Positions 43,110-52,245 of a stretch of DNA of 64,000 nt are shown here, piece by piece. Source of the stretch: Acidobacteriota bacterium (lineage in GTDB: Bacteria > Acidobacteriota > Vicinamibacteria > Vicinamibacterales > UBA2999); the NCBI GenBank assembly GCA_947465645.1, contig CANIBQ010000013.1:1-64000 (forward strand). The letters are read 5' to 3'. The stretch's first letter is position 1, and each line of letters begins with the position of its first letter. Position numbers and translations under genes: made by a program. The notes under the pieces are model-generated. The model was not told where the DNA came from. It worked only from the letters and a program-made list of their open reading frames with translations, and did no database searches.

Positions 43110-44783
43110 GTGACGGACTATTCTTCTGTCGTGACGTTGTCGATTGCGTTCGCGCAGGTCAATCCAACGGTCGGCGATCTGGCGGGCAACGCCGCGCTCG
43201 TCCGAAGCGCGCGAGACCGCGCGGCGGCGATCGGCGCCGACCTCGTGGTCTTCCCGGAACTTGTCCTCGTCGGGTATCCCCCCGAGGACCTGGTGCTCCG
43301 CCCCGCCTTGGTCCGGGCCGCAGCCGACGTGCTGAGAGAGCTCGAGCGCGAAAGCGCGGCGGCGCGGCGACCGGGCATCATCGTCACGCTGCCATGGCTG
43401 TCCGACGGACGCACGTACAACGCGGCGGCCCTCGTCGCCGACGGAAAGACCGAACTCCGCCTCAAACACGAGCTGCCCAATTACGGGGTGTTCGACGAGA
43501 AGCGGATCTTCGCGCCCGGCCCGCTGCCGACGCCGGTGTCGTTTCGCCACGTCCGCCTGGGACTGCCGATTTGCGAAGACATTTGGTATCCGGACTCCAC
43601 GAGGCACCTGGCGGACGCAGGCGCCCAGCTGCTGCTCGTGCCGAACGGCTCGCCGTTCGAAGTGGACAAGTTCCACCAGCGGCTCGACCTCGCGCGCCGC
43701 CGGGTCAACGAGTCCGGGCTGCCCCTCGCGTACGTGAATCAGGTCGGCGGCCAAGACGAGTTGGTCTTCGATGGCGGGTCGTTCGTCATGAACGCGGACG
43801 GATCGCTCGCCCATCTGCTGCCCTTCTGGCGGGAGTCGCTCGTCGTCTCGACATGGACGTGCGCGGAGGGACGGTATCGCTGCGAAGGCGCGGTCCAATG
43901 GACGGAGGAGCCGCGCCTGGCCGCGATGTACAGCGCGATGGTGCTCGGACTTCGCGACTACGCACGCAAGAACGGCTTTCGCGGCGTCGTCCTTGGACTG
44001 TCTGGTGGGATCGATTCCGCGCTCACGGCAGCCGTGGCGGTCGACGCGCTTGGAGCGGACCGCGTTCGCGGCGTACGCCTGCCGTCCCGGTTTACGAGCG
44101 AGGCGAGCCAGGTTGATGCGGCAGAGTCCGCCGAACGGCTGGGCCTCCACCTCGACACGCTTTCGATATCTGAAGCCGTCGCGTCACTCGAAGTGACGCT
44201 CCAGCCGCAGTTCTCGGGCCGGCCCCGCGACGTCACGGAAGAGAACCTGCAGGCGCGCGTGCGGGGCGTGCTGCTGATGGCCCTGTCGAACAAGTTTGGC
44301 GAACTGCTCGTGACGACCGGAAACAAATCGGAGATGTCCGTGGGCTACGCCACGCTGTACGGCGACATGTGCGGCGGCTATTCGGTCTTGAAGGACATCT
44401 ACAAGACCGAGGTCTACGCCCTGGCTCGGTGGCGCAACGAGCAGATGTGCACGGGCGCGCTGGGACCACGCGGGCGCGCGATCCCCGAGTCGTCCATCAC
44501 GAAGGCGCCCACGGCGGAGCTGAGGCCCAATCAGACAGACCAGGACACGTTGCCGCCGTACGAGGTGCTTGATGCGATCCTCAACGGGCTCGTCGAGGAA
44601 GAATTGAGCGTCGGTGAGATTGCGGCGCGCGGTTTCGAGCGGGACGCCGTCGCCCGCATCCAGCGGCTGCTGTACTCCGCTGAATACAAGCGCCGCCAGG
44701 CCCCGCCCGGCGTCAAGATCACTCGCCGCAGCTTTGGCCGCGACCGGCGCTACCCCGTCACCAACGCCTTCCGCGAGTCGTAA
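43110..44783 (+). CDS. nadE: Glutamine-dependent NAD(+) synthetase
   Basis: About 557 residues. The N-terminal CN-hydrolase (glutaminase) domain begins LSIAFAQVNPTVGDLAGN and contains the Glu-Lys-Cys triad in FPELVLVGY, LRLKHELPNY and LPICEDIWYP. The C-terminal synthetase domain has the ATP motif GLSGGIDSAL and LVTTGNKSEMSVGYATLYGD. It makes NAD+ from deamido-NAD+, ATP and glutamine. GTG 43110 was chosen for the AAAGG just upstream; GTG 43131 is the alternative and is nearer the usual family start. Confidence 0.93.
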   Translation: MTDYSSVVTLSIAFAQVNPTVGDLAGNAALVRSARDRAAAIGADLVVFPELVLVGYPPEDLVLRPALVRAAADVLRELERESAAARRPGIIVTLPWLSDGRTYNAAALVADGKTELRLKHELPNYGVFDEKRIFAPGPLPTPVSFRHVRLGLPICEDIWYPDSTRHLADAGAQLLLVPNGSPFEVDKFHQRLDLARRRVNESGLPLAYVNQVGGQDELVFDGGSFVMNADGSLAHLLPFWRESLVVSTWTCAEGRYRCEGAVQWTEEPRLAAMYSAMVLGLRDYARKNGFRGVVLGLSGGIDSALTAAVAVDALGADRVRGVRLPSRFTSEASQVDAAESAERLGLHLDTLSISEAVASLEVTLQPQFSGRPRDVTEENLQARVRGVLLMALSNKFGELLVTTGNKSEMSVGYATLYGDMCGGYSVLKDIYKTEVYALARWRNEQMCTGALGPRGRAIPESSITKAPTAELRPNQTDQDTLPPYEVLDAILNGLVEEELSVGEIAARGFERDAVARIQRLLYSAEYKRRQAPPGVKITRRSFGRDRRYPVTNAFRES

Positions 44784-44794
44784 GTGGCGTAAGT

Positions 44795-44807
44795 GGGGTC
44801 AGACCCC
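44795..44807. repeat. Short palindrome GGGGTC-A-GACCCC between nadE and pdxA
   Basis: A perfect 6-bp inverted repeat lies in the 60-bp gap between two convergent genes, where it could form a weak bidirectional terminator stem. A related sequence (GGGGTCAGATC) occurs near 58777. Confidence 0.4.
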
Positions 44808-44843
44808 GGAATCTAGCGACTCAGATTTGCTGACAGGGCGGGA

Positions 44844-45722
44844 CTAAACGTTCGCAGCGAGTCTGGCTGCGAGAAGCGTCGCCGCGATCATGCTCGACGG
44901 GTCGGCTTTTCCCTGCCCCGCGATGTCGAACGCCGTGCCGTGATCAACGGACGTGCGGATGATCGGCAGGCCCAGCGTGACGTTCACGGCGTGGCCGAAC
45001 GCCAGCAGTTTCACCGGGATCAGTCCCTGGTCGTGGTAGCAGGCGATCACCGCGTCGAACTCGCCACGCACGGCACGGACAAACACCGTATCGCCCGGCA
45101 GCGGTCCCACGATGTCGATGCCGCGGGCACGCGCCGCCTCCACCGCCGGACGCAGCACGCGCTCTTCTTCTTCACCGAGTAAGCCGTTTTCGCCGGCATG
45201 CGGGTTGAGCCCGGCGAGCGCCAGCCGCGGCCTGGCGATGCCGAACCGCGGCAGCTCGCGGGCGGTGAGGTCGATCATGTCCGCCATCAGTGCGGGCGTC
45301 AGCATCGCGGGCACGTCGGCGAGCGGCACGTGCACGGATGCCAGCACCACCTTGAGCGGCTCCGACCAGAACATCATCGCCACACGACTGGCTCCCGTGA
45401 GATGCGCGAGCAGCTCGGTATGACCTCTCCACGGCAGCCCGGCGCGTGCAAACCCAAGTTTGTTGACAGGCGCGGTCGCAATCGCCGCCACGGCCCCGGC
45501 CTGCGCGTCGGCGACGGCTCGAACAATCGTGTCGTACGCGGCGCGGCCGGCCTCGGCCGACAGGATGCCTGGCTCGAACCTGAGACCCGATTCCGGCTCA
45601 TAGATCACCGGATCGCACGCCGCGCGTACCCGGTAATCATCGGCCGCCTTGCGCGCGATCTCGGGTCCGATCCCGGCGGGATCGCCGACCGTGATCGCGA
45701 CGCGTGGCCGGTTGGAAGGCAC
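44844..45722 (-). CDS. pdxA: 4-hydroxythreonine-4-phosphate dehydrogenase
   Basis: About 292 residues from GTG 45722 (GTG 45731 is also possible). The start RVAITVGDPAGIGPEIARK, the metal-binding histidines in WRGHTELLAH, ASVHVPLADV and CYHDQGLIPVK, and SVDHGTAFDIAGQG are all PdxA. The enzyme oxidises 4-phosphohydroxy-threonine in pyridoxal phosphate synthesis. The protein is shorter than the usual 320-330 residues; a stretch appears missing after residue 40, between the PVIYEP strand and AEAGRAAYDTI. Confidence 0.92.
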   Translation of the reverse strand: MPSNRPRVAITVGDPAGIGPEIARKAADDYRVRAACDPVIYEPESGLRFEPGILSAEAGRAAYDTIVRAVADAQAGAVAAIATAPVNKLGFARAGLPWRGHTELLAHLTGASRVAMMFWSEPLKVVLASVHVPLADVPAMLTPALMADMIDLTARELPRFGIARPRLALAGLNPHAGENGLLGEEEERVLRPAVEAARARGIDIVGPLPGDTVFVRAVRGEFDAVIACYHDQGLIPVKLLAFGHAVNVTLGLPIIRTSVDHGTAFDIAGQGKADPSSMIAATLLAARLAANV

Positions 45723-45846
45723 GCCTGTCACGGAAGACGAGGGCTCCCGCTCGGAGGGGGGAGTTCGCACACCTCCGACTCGCAGCCAAACCGGCCGCGA
45801 TTCCTCGCGACCCACGCGTAGATCACGTGCAGCATGACCATCGCCC

Positions 45847-46857
45847 TCAGAGCTGCAGGACGAGCCAGTCGGCCACGACTTTGGGGCTCGCGTTTCGATC
45901 CAGCGCCGCAAGCGCCCGATCGACCGCCCCGAAGGCACGCATGCTGCGCTCGCTGTCGAAGGTTGCGGCCAGGCGGCTCAGCGGTGCCTGGAGGTCCGCG
46001 TTCGCCAGCGAGCCCGGATCGGCGCGGTTGGCCAGGATGCCGAGGTCCCTCAACAGCGAGGCCAGCACCCGCAGGCACACGGCCAGCTGATTACGTTCGC
46101 TTGCGCCAGAGCTCTTCTTGCCGGTGAGCTCCCGGGCAGACTCGATGCGGCGCGCCGGATCGGAGATGCGGGCCGCCTGCTCGAGCAACCGCTGCGCCAG
46201 CGTCCGAGCGTCTGTCAGATCGACCGAGCGCGCCTCCAGCGCGCGCCCGATGCTGCCATCGGCGTCCGCCGCGGCGGCTCTGGCGTCGGCCTCCTCGTAC
46301 CGGTGGTCCCGCATGAGCGCGGCGGCCACGTCCGCGGGCGTCAAGACGCCGAACCGAAGCCGCGGCGTTCTCGATCTGACCGTCGCCAGCAGCGCGTCGG
46401 GCAGCGATGAGACCAGGAGAAACACCGATGCCGATGGCGGCTCTTCGAGCGTCTTCAGCAGCGCGTTCTGCGCAGCATCCACCATCGAGTCGGCTTCGTC
46501 GACGATCACGACCCGGCGGCGCCCCTCAAACGGCCGGTACGCGGCCTTGTCGATCGTCTCGCGCACCTGATCCACCTTGATGGTACCGCTGTCGCCCGGC
46601 TCGATCACGATGACGTCGGGATGCACGCCCCGCTCGATGCGTCGGCACGACGCGCACGCTCCGCACGCATCGATTCCGGATTCCGTGGTCACGGGCGTGA
46701 GGCAGTTGAGCGCCTGCGCGACCGCGACGGCCGTGCGGCGCTTGCCCACGCCCGGAGGTCCGGCGAGCAGCAGCGCCGGGGGCAAGGTCTGGCGCGCGAT
46801 GGCCTTCGACACCAGCGACACAAGACGACGATGGCCAATGATGGCTCGGAACGGCAC
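45847..46857 (-). CDS. holB: DNA polymerase III delta-prime subunit
   Basis: A 336-residue AAA+ protein. The P-loop is AGPPGVGKRRTA, the zinc-binding cysteines are in DACGACASCRRI (with a further Cys in LNCL), and the Walker B/sensor region is VVIVDEADSM followed by NALLKTLEEPPSASVFLL. It is part of the clamp loader that places the beta clamp on DNA. It lies upstream of pdxA on the same strand with 124 bp between, so co-transcription is possible. Confidence 0.92.
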   Translation of the reverse strand: MPFRAIIGHRRLVSLVSKAIARQTLPPALLLAGPPGVGKRRTAVAVAQALNCLTPVTTESGIDACGACASCRRIERGVHPDVIVIEPGDSGTIKVDQVRETIDKAAYRPFEGRRRVVIVDEADSMVDAAQNALLKTLEEPPSASVFLLVSSLPDALLATVRSRTPRLRFGVLTPADVAAALMRDHRYEEADARAAAADADGSIGRALEARSVDLTDARTLAQRLLEQAARISDPARRIESARELTGKKSSGASERNQLAVCLRVLASLLRDLGILANRADPGSLANADLQAPLSRLAATFDSERSMRAFGAVDRALAALDRNASPKVVADWLVLQL

Positions 46858-47089
46858 GGGACGACTGCAACGTTAGTGGAGGGATCGTCCAGAAAGCAAC
46901 CGAGGACCAGACACCCCGCAGGCCTTTGTGGGCGTTCCCGGACGCCGCCCGAGGGTTGAAGAGCGCTGCGGGAAAGCGAGAGGCTGCTTCGAACAACCAC
47001 TGGCGACGCGCGGGCGATCCGTTGTTCAGCCGTCGCAGGGTATGCGACACTGCCGCCTGGGGCCTCGTAGTGGAGATCAATGATTTGAC

Positions 47090-47926
47090 ATGGTGAACGC
47101 GACGATCGACGAAGTCCGCCAGTACTGGAACAGACGGCCCTGCAACATCCGCCACTCCCGCGCGCAGGTGGGCACGAGGCAGTATTTCGACGAGGTTGAG
47201 GCGCGAAAGTATTTCGTCGAGCCGCACATTCCCCGATTCGCACAGTTCGAGCGATGGCGGGGCAAGAAGGTGCTCGAGATCGGATGCGGGATCGGCACCG
47301 ATTCGATCAATTTCGCGCGGCATGGGGCTGACCTGGCGGTCATCGACGTCTCCGCCGAGAGCCTCGCGCTGTGCCGGAAGCGCTTCCAGGACTACGGTCT
47401 CAGCGCCCGGTTCTATCAGGGCAACGCGGAACATCTCTCTGAAATCGTGCCGATCGAGCAGTACGATCTTGTGTACTCGTTTGGCGTGATCCACCATATG
47501 CCGGATCCGCGCAAGGTCGTCGGCGAGATCGTGCGGTACATGGGGCCCGGCACAGAGCTGCGGTTGATGGTGTACAGCAAGTGGTGCTGGAAGACCGCGT
47601 GGATTGTGCTCCGTCAGGGCCGGGGACGATTCTGGAAAGCCGCGCAGCTCATCGCCGAGCATTCCGAAGCACAGACAGGATGCCCGGTCACCTACACCTA
47701 CTCGGCGAGGGACATCCGTCGAGACCTGCTCCGGGGTTTCGCCATCCGCAGCATCACGAAGGATCACATCTTTCCCTACGTGATCGACAAGTACATCAAT
47801 CACCAGTACGAGCGGGTGTGGTACTTCCGGCTTCTCCCTTCGCGACTGTTTCGGGCGCTCGAGCGACTCCTCGGGTGGCACATGCTGATCGTCGCGCAGG
47901 CCACGAAGTCCGGCACGGCGATCTAG
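47090..47926 (+). CDS. Class I SAM-dependent methyltransferase
   Basis: A 278-residue protein with VLEIGCGIGTDSINFA as motif I, VIDVSAESLALC as motif II and YSFGVIHHMPDPRK as the following segment; the C-terminus is basic with a short hydrophobic end. The N-terminus VRQYWNRRPCNIRHS is common in methyltransferases next to sugar-modifying genes. It stands alone, with a 232-bp upstream gap. The substrate is unknown. Confidence 0.85.
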   Translation: MVNATIDEVRQYWNRRPCNIRHSRAQVGTRQYFDEVEARKYFVEPHIPRFAQFERWRGKKVLEIGCGIGTDSINFARHGADLAVIDVSAESLALCRKRFQDYGLSARFYQGNAEHLSEIVPIEQYDLVYSFGVIHHMPDPRKVVGEIVRYMGPGTELRLMVYSKWCWKTAWIVLRQGRGRFWKAAQLIAEHSEAQTGCPVTYTYSARDIRRDLLRGFAIRSITKDHIFPYVIDKYINHQYERVWYFRLLPSRLFRALERLLGWHMLIVAQATKSGTAI

Positions 47927-48053
47927 ACACGGCCCTGGCAGGTCTCCCCTGGGGCTCCCGGCCGAGCAGCGAAAAGCAATGGCGCGTGAAACAGCGATAC
48001 GAGACGACGGTGACCGATGGTTCAAAAGGGCCACGGCCGCAACTCTGACGTAC

Positions 48054-48072
48054 GCGGACCGTTAAGGTCCGC
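48054..48072. repeat. Dispersed palindrome GCGGACC-GTTAA-GGTCCGC, copy 1
   Basis: A perfect 7-bp inverted repeat with a 5-nt loop, followed by GCCGC, lies between the convergent methyltransferase and PBP1A genes. A second copy with loop GTGAA is at 62986-63004. It could serve as a transcription terminator stem or be a REP-like mobile sequence. Confidence 0.7.
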
Positions 48073-48097
48073 GCCGCATCTCCGCGTCCGCGCCGCA

Positions 48098-50464
48098 TCA
48101 TCGCGCGGGAGTGGGGGCGGATTCCGGCGGCACGTTGGGTGCGGCTTCGCCGCCGCCCTTGGGATTGCCGCGACGGAACAAACGGCCCCAGAATCCGCGC
48201 GATGGCGGAGCGGGGCGCGGCTCGGTGACGCGATCGGACGACGTTGGACGCACCGCCGCCGCCGCTGACGCTTCGACCGGTGCCGCCGCGGCAGCCGCCG
48301 CAGTGGGCGTCGGCGCTGGACTTGAGGCCGCCACCGGTGAAGCGGCCACTCCGGTCGTAACGACGATGCCCTCGTCGCCATATCCGTGGTCGTGCAGCGG
48401 ACAGTATTCGACCGGCTCTGTACCCCGGACGAAGTAGTCGGTGTAGACCATGGACTTCACTGACTGGTTGCCGTTCTTGTCGAGCACGAGGACGCCGCTG
48501 CAGCCGCCGGTCGCCAGCTTGCCACTCAGGCGGCAGACCGTGGCTGATGTGACGGTGACAGGCGGGCCGAACCAATCCGGTTTGTCCCCGCGTGTCGCGG
48601 CCGCCATGAACCGTCCCCACAGCGGCACCGCAAGTTCCGCGGCGTATCCGTTGCCGATGATCGTGCGAGGCTGGTCGTAGCCAACCCAGACGCCGGTGGC
48701 GAGATGCGGCGTATAGCCAACAAACCACGCGTCCTTGTAGTCGTTGGTCGTTCCGGTCTTGCCCGCGGCCGGCAGCGTGAACCCGACGCGTCGTGCCGGC
48801 CACGCGGTACCCATGTTTACGACGTCCGCCAGCATCGACGTCATCAGGAAGGCGGTGGCTTCGCTCACCGCGCGCTCCTGATGAGGGCTTGCGGTAAGGA
48901 GCACCTGGCCGTCGGCGGTCTCGACGCGGCGAATCAGCGTCGGCGACGGCAGCATCCCCTCGTTGGCGAAGGTTGCATAGGCGGCGGTCAGCGACATCAG
49001 CGTGACCTCGCCAGACCCGAGGGCGAGCGAAGGGACGCTCGGCACGGTGCCCAGGCCGAGCCGTTCCGCGTAGCGCACCGTCGGCGCAAGCCCGACTTGC
49101 TGCAGCATCTGCACGGCCGCGCGGTTGCTCGACATCCGCAGCGCCGACCGCATCGTCATGGACTCGCTGTCGGAGTGGCCGTCCTCGGGCACCCACGCGC
49201 CTTGCAGGGTCGCGATCGGCGTGCTGAGGCCGGTGATGAGGGATGCCGGCGTGTACCCGCGCTCCAGCGCAGCCGCGTAGATCAGCGGCTTGAAGGCCGA
49301 CCCGGGCTGCCGTCGCGCCTGGGTGGCGCGATTGAACGGGCTGTCATCGAACTTCCGGCCGCCGACCATGGCTCGGACTTCACCCGTGTGAGGATCGAGC
49401 GCAACCAGCGCCGCCTGCAGGGGATCCCGGTGGGTGGAGTTGCCTTTCTTCGCGCGCGTTGCCTGGCGCTTTTCAATCTCGTCGATCGCGCGGAGCACTT
49501 CCGATTCGGCGGCCTTCTGCATGTCGAGATCGACGGTCGTATAGACCTTCAATCCGCCTTCGTAGACGCGCTCCCATCCAAACCGCTCGACGAGCTGCCG
49601 CCGGACCTCTTCCCTGAAATACTGGCCATGGCTGTCCTGGCCTCGAAGCGTGTCGTGAACGTGGACCTTGCTACGCCGCGCCGCCTCGTAGGCCGCATGG
49701 CCGATGACGCCAGAGTCCCGCATCGCCTGCAGCACCGCGTTGCGGCGCGCGACCGCTCGGTCCATGCTGACGGTCGGCGCGTACGAAGAGGGCGCCTTGA
49801 CCAGACCGGCCAGCAGCGCCGCGTCGGCAACCGTCAGGTCGGCGGCGTGTTTGCCGAGGTATCCCAGCGACGCCGCCTCCACACCGTAGAGGCCATCGCC
49901 AAAGTAGACCTTGTTCAAATAGAGCTGAAGGATCTGGTTCTTGGTGAATTCGGTCTCGAGCCGTGCTGCGACGATGATCTCCTTGAGCTTTCGCCGCACG
50001 GTTTTCTCACGGGTGAGAAAACTCTGACGGGCAAGCTGCTGGGTGATCGTGCTTCCACCTTGCCTGCCCCACCCCTCGAAGAGATTGTTCCACGCGGCAC
50101 CGGCCACGCGGATCACGTCGACACCACCGTGGTCGAAGAAACGTTGATCTTCGATCGCAACGAGCGCGTCTACGACGTGCGGTGACACACGCTCGAGCGG
50201 CACTTCGATCCGTTGCTCCTTGAAGATCGTGAACGCCTGGCGGTCGTGCACGTCGAACAGCGTGGTGGCCTGCGACATCGTTCCGACGCCGCGAAGCGCC
50301 ACGCCGTCCGGTAACCCCGTCACGACGTCATGGGCGAACCACGCGGCAACGCCCACGACGCTCCACATGAGCACGGTGGCCGTGATCAACGCTCCAACGA
50401 ACAGTTGGCGATGAGCTCGGATTGCCGAAGCCAGCCGATGTGACAGGTCCAACTTGAGTCCCAC
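48098..50464 (-). CDS. Penicillin-binding protein 1A (transglycosylase/transpeptidase)
   Basis: About 788 residues from GTG 50464. An N-terminal membrane anchor (LFVGALITATVLMWSVVGVA) is followed by the GT51 transglycosylase domain with AIEDQRFFDHGGVD and GGSTITQQLARQ, then a transpeptidase domain with the SxxK in PGSAFKPLIYA, SxN in MSSNRAAVQ and KTGT in AAGKTGTTNDYKD. The last 100 residues are low-complexity Ala/Pro. It polymerises and cross-links peptidoglycan. A GTG start was chosen because the longer frame has no membrane-anchor-like extension. Confidence 0.93.
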   Translation of the reverse strand: MGLKLDLSHRLASAIRAHRQLFVGALITATVLMWSVVGVAAWFAHDVVTGLPDGVALRGVGTMSQATTLFDVHDRQAFTIFKEQRIEVPLERVSPHVVDALVAIEDQRFFDHGGVDVIRVAGAAWNNLFEGWGRQGGSTITQQLARQSFLTREKTVRRKLKEIIVAARLETEFTKNQILQLYLNKVYFGDGLYGVEAASLGYLGKHAADLTVADAALLAGLVKAPSSYAPTVSMDRAVARRNAVLQAMRDSGVIGHAAYEAARRSKVHVHDTLRGQDSHGQYFREEVRRQLVERFGWERVYEGGLKVYTTVDLDMQKAAESEVLRAIDEIEKRQATRAKKGNSTHRDPLQAALVALDPHTGEVRAMVGGRKFDDSPFNRATQARRQPGSAFKPLIYAAALERGYTPASLITGLSTPIATLQGAWVPEDGHSDSESMTMRSALRMSSNRAAVQMLQQVGLAPTVRYAERLGLGTVPSVPSLALGSGEVTLMSLTAAYATFANEGMLPSPTLIRRVETADGQVLLTASPHQERAVSEATAFLMTSMLADVVNMGTAWPARRVGFTLPAAGKTGTTNDYKDAWFVGYTPHLATGVWVGYDQPRTIIGNGYAAELAVPLWGRFMAAATRGDKPDWFGPPVTVTSATVCRLSGKLATGGCSGVLVLDKNGNQSVKSMVYTDYFVRGTEPVEYCPLHDHGYGDEGIVVTTGVAASPVAASSPAPTPTAAAAAAAPVEASAAAAVRPTSSDRVTEPRPAPPSRGFWGRLFRRGNPKGGGEAAPNVPPESAPTPAR

Positions 50465-50537
50465 GTGGATGTCGCAACGGCCATGCCACGGCATTTGATG
50501 GCACCCGGGTTGCTCTCCCGGTGCGTGGGATATGTGA

Positions 50538-50855
50538 ATGTGGCTCGTTAGGCTACTTATGGTGGCGATGTGGGCACTGGCAGGGCTCGCCGGACATGAA
50601 ATGTGGTCTCCGGGTGTCAGCGCGGTCCCCGAGAACCGCCAGACCGAAACCACATCCATATCCATCCCGCTCGTCGAGGACGCTGCGGCCGAGGCGGCAC
50701 CCACGGCGGATTCCTACATACAGCCCCAATTTGACGTGTACGGTAATCAAATTGACGAGGCCGTCGGTGAGTACCGGGTCGATCCACGGGGCGACCTGTA
50801 CGAACAGCACTCTCCCGACACCGCCATTCTGAAGCTGGGACCTCCCGGCGCCTGA
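50538..50855 (+). CDS. Small exported protein of unknown function
   Basis: A 105-residue protein beginning MWLVRLLMVAMWALAGLAGH, a likely signal peptide, followed by an acidic, glycine-poor mature part (YIQPQFDVYGNQIDE, YRVDPRGDLYEQH). It is divergent from PBP1A, starts 73 bp apart. No family is recognised. Confidence 0.65.
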   Translation: MWLVRLLMVAMWALAGLAGHEMWSPGVSAVPENRQTETTSISIPLVEDAAAEAAPTADSYIQPQFDVYGNQIDEAVGEYRVDPRGDLYEQHSPDTAILKLGPPGA

Positions 50856-50918
50856 GCGATCCGGCCCTCCAGACCGACCCGTTAAAGCTCCCGGCGGTTA
50901 TGCCGATTCCCTCTCCCG

Positions 50919-52169
50919 ATGGCACAACCGAACGCCGACATGCGGGAAACGTTGTATGTGGCTCGACAGGCCATCCTGGACGCCAGGTGGCAGGTGTTCG
51001 GTTACGAGCTGCTCTACCGTGCTGACGGCGGCGCGGCGAACGTGTCTACGGACCTGGCCGCGGCTCGCGTGATGACCGACGCGGTGCTGAACGTCGGCCT
51101 CGATACGTTGACCGGCGGCCGTCCCGCGTTCCTCAACCTGACGCGCTCACTGCTCGTCAGCGAGGCCTGGAGCGTCCTGTCACCGGCGGCCGTGGTGTTC
51201 GAGCTGCATCAGAACATCCGCGTGGACGCCGAGGTGATCGCGATGTGCGAGCAGCTGCACGACGCCGGATATCAGTTGGCGCTCAGCGACTTCGCACTGG
51301 ATTCCGACGCCGAAGCGCTGCTGCGCTACGCGAAATTCGTCAAAGTCGACGTGGTGGCGACGCGCGGCGACGTACAAGCCGCCATCGCCGATTATCTCCA
51401 GCCGAGCGGCATCAAGCTGATCGCGGAGAACGTCGAAAGCGGAGCGGCGTTCGAATCGGCCTGCGCGGCCGGCTACTCGCTATTCCAGGGACATTTCTTC
51501 TGCCAGCCGAAGACCTGCAGCGCCGCGCCGGTGCCTGCAAGCCGCCTGGCGTACGTGCAGTTGCTGTCGGCCCTCAATCGCCCGCGGCTGTCGCTCTCGG
51601 AGATCGAGGAGCTGATCAAGCACGACGTGTCACTCAGTTACCGCGTGCTGCGGTGCATCAACTCCGCAGCCTACGGACTGCGGCGCGAGATTCGCTCGAT
51701 CAAGGAGGCGCTCGTGCTGCTCGGCGTCGAGCCGATCCGCAGTTGGGCGTCGGTCTGGGCGGTGGCCGGCCTCAACAGCAGCGGGACGTTCGAGCTTGCG
51801 ACGACGGCCCTCGTGCGGGCGCGCTGCTGCGAGCTGCTCGGCGAGCACCTGACCAAGGCGGACGAAGCGCCCGAACTCTTCCTGATTGGCCTCTGCTCTT
51901 TGCTGGATGCGATGCTTGGCCGTCCGCTCGAGGAGGCGATCGCGGATCTGCCGCTGTCGCCCGCCGCCCGGAGCGCCGTGCTCGGCGAGGACCGTAACAC
52001 CGCGAGGTGCGTGCTCGACGCCGTCGTGGCGTACGAGAACGGACTGTGGGATGAAGCCGCCCTGGCGGCGCACGGCGCCGGCGTAACACCCGCCCTGCTG
52101 GCCGACGCCTACGCAGGAGCCCTGCGGTGGGCGCGCGAATTCTCCCGCGTCGTCGCCATGGCGGCCTGA
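50919..52169 (+). CDS. EAL-HDOD domain protein (YuxH/CdgJ-type), probably catalytically inactive
   Basis: A 416-residue protein. The N-terminal EAL domain (residues 10-190) keeps the glutamate of the EAL position (YELLYRAD, E30), the asparagine in FLNLT (N73) and glutamate in VFELHQN (E95), but the normally essential DDFG reads SDFA (S123-D124), so one metal ligand is lost. The C-terminal HDOD domain (about 200-400) has SLSYRVLRCINSAAYGL and IRSIKEALVLLGVEPIR. Such proteins usually regulate motility or surface traits by binding partners. Confidence 0.85.
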   Translation: MAQPNADMRETLYVARQAILDARWQVFGYELLYRADGGAANVSTDLAAARVMTDAVLNVGLDTLTGGRPAFLNLTRSLLVSEAWSVLSPAAVVFELHQNIRVDAEVIAMCEQLHDAGYQLALSDFALDSDAEALLRYAKFVKVDVVATRGDVQAAIADYLQPSGIKLIAENVESGAAFESACAAGYSLFQGHFFCQPKTCSAAPVPASRLAYVQLLSALNRPRLSLSEIEELIKHDVSLSYRVLRCINSAAYGLRREIRSIKEALVLLGVEPIRSWASVWAVAGLNSSGTFELATTALVRARCCELLGEHLTKADEAPELFLIGLCSLLDAMLGRPLEEAIADLPLSPAARSAVLGEDRNTARCVLDAVVAYENGLWDEAALAAHGAGVTPALLADAYAGALRWAREFSRVVAMAA

Positions 52170-52197
52170 CGCCCAGCGAATTCCTTCAGCCCGAACT

Positions 52198-52221
52198 AAG
52201 GTTGGTCTTGTTGCCAACCTT
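52198..52221. promoter_or_regulatory. Operator palindrome overlapping the marR promoter
   Basis: AAGGTTGG and CCAACCTT form a perfect 8-bp inverted repeat with an 8-bp spacer. The right arm overlaps the -35 hexamer of the promoter at 52211-52239, which is the expected position for MarR autorepression. Confidence 0.75.
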
Positions 52222-52239
52222 GTTCGCTATCTGTATAAT
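52211..52239 (+). promoter_or_regulatory. Sigma-70-type promoter of marR
   Basis: TTGCCA at 52211-52216 and a consensus TATAAT at 52234-52239, with a 17-bp spacer. Transcription would start about 7 bp downstream, at the GTG start codon itself, so the message would be leaderless. Confidence 0.8.
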
Positions 52240-52245
52240 GCATAT

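Noticed and set aside
42192..44150. A 652-residue minus-strand ORF across nadE and smpB
   Set aside because: Only its last 127 codons (SxtJ) are protein-like. The rest mirrors nadE or shifts smpB.
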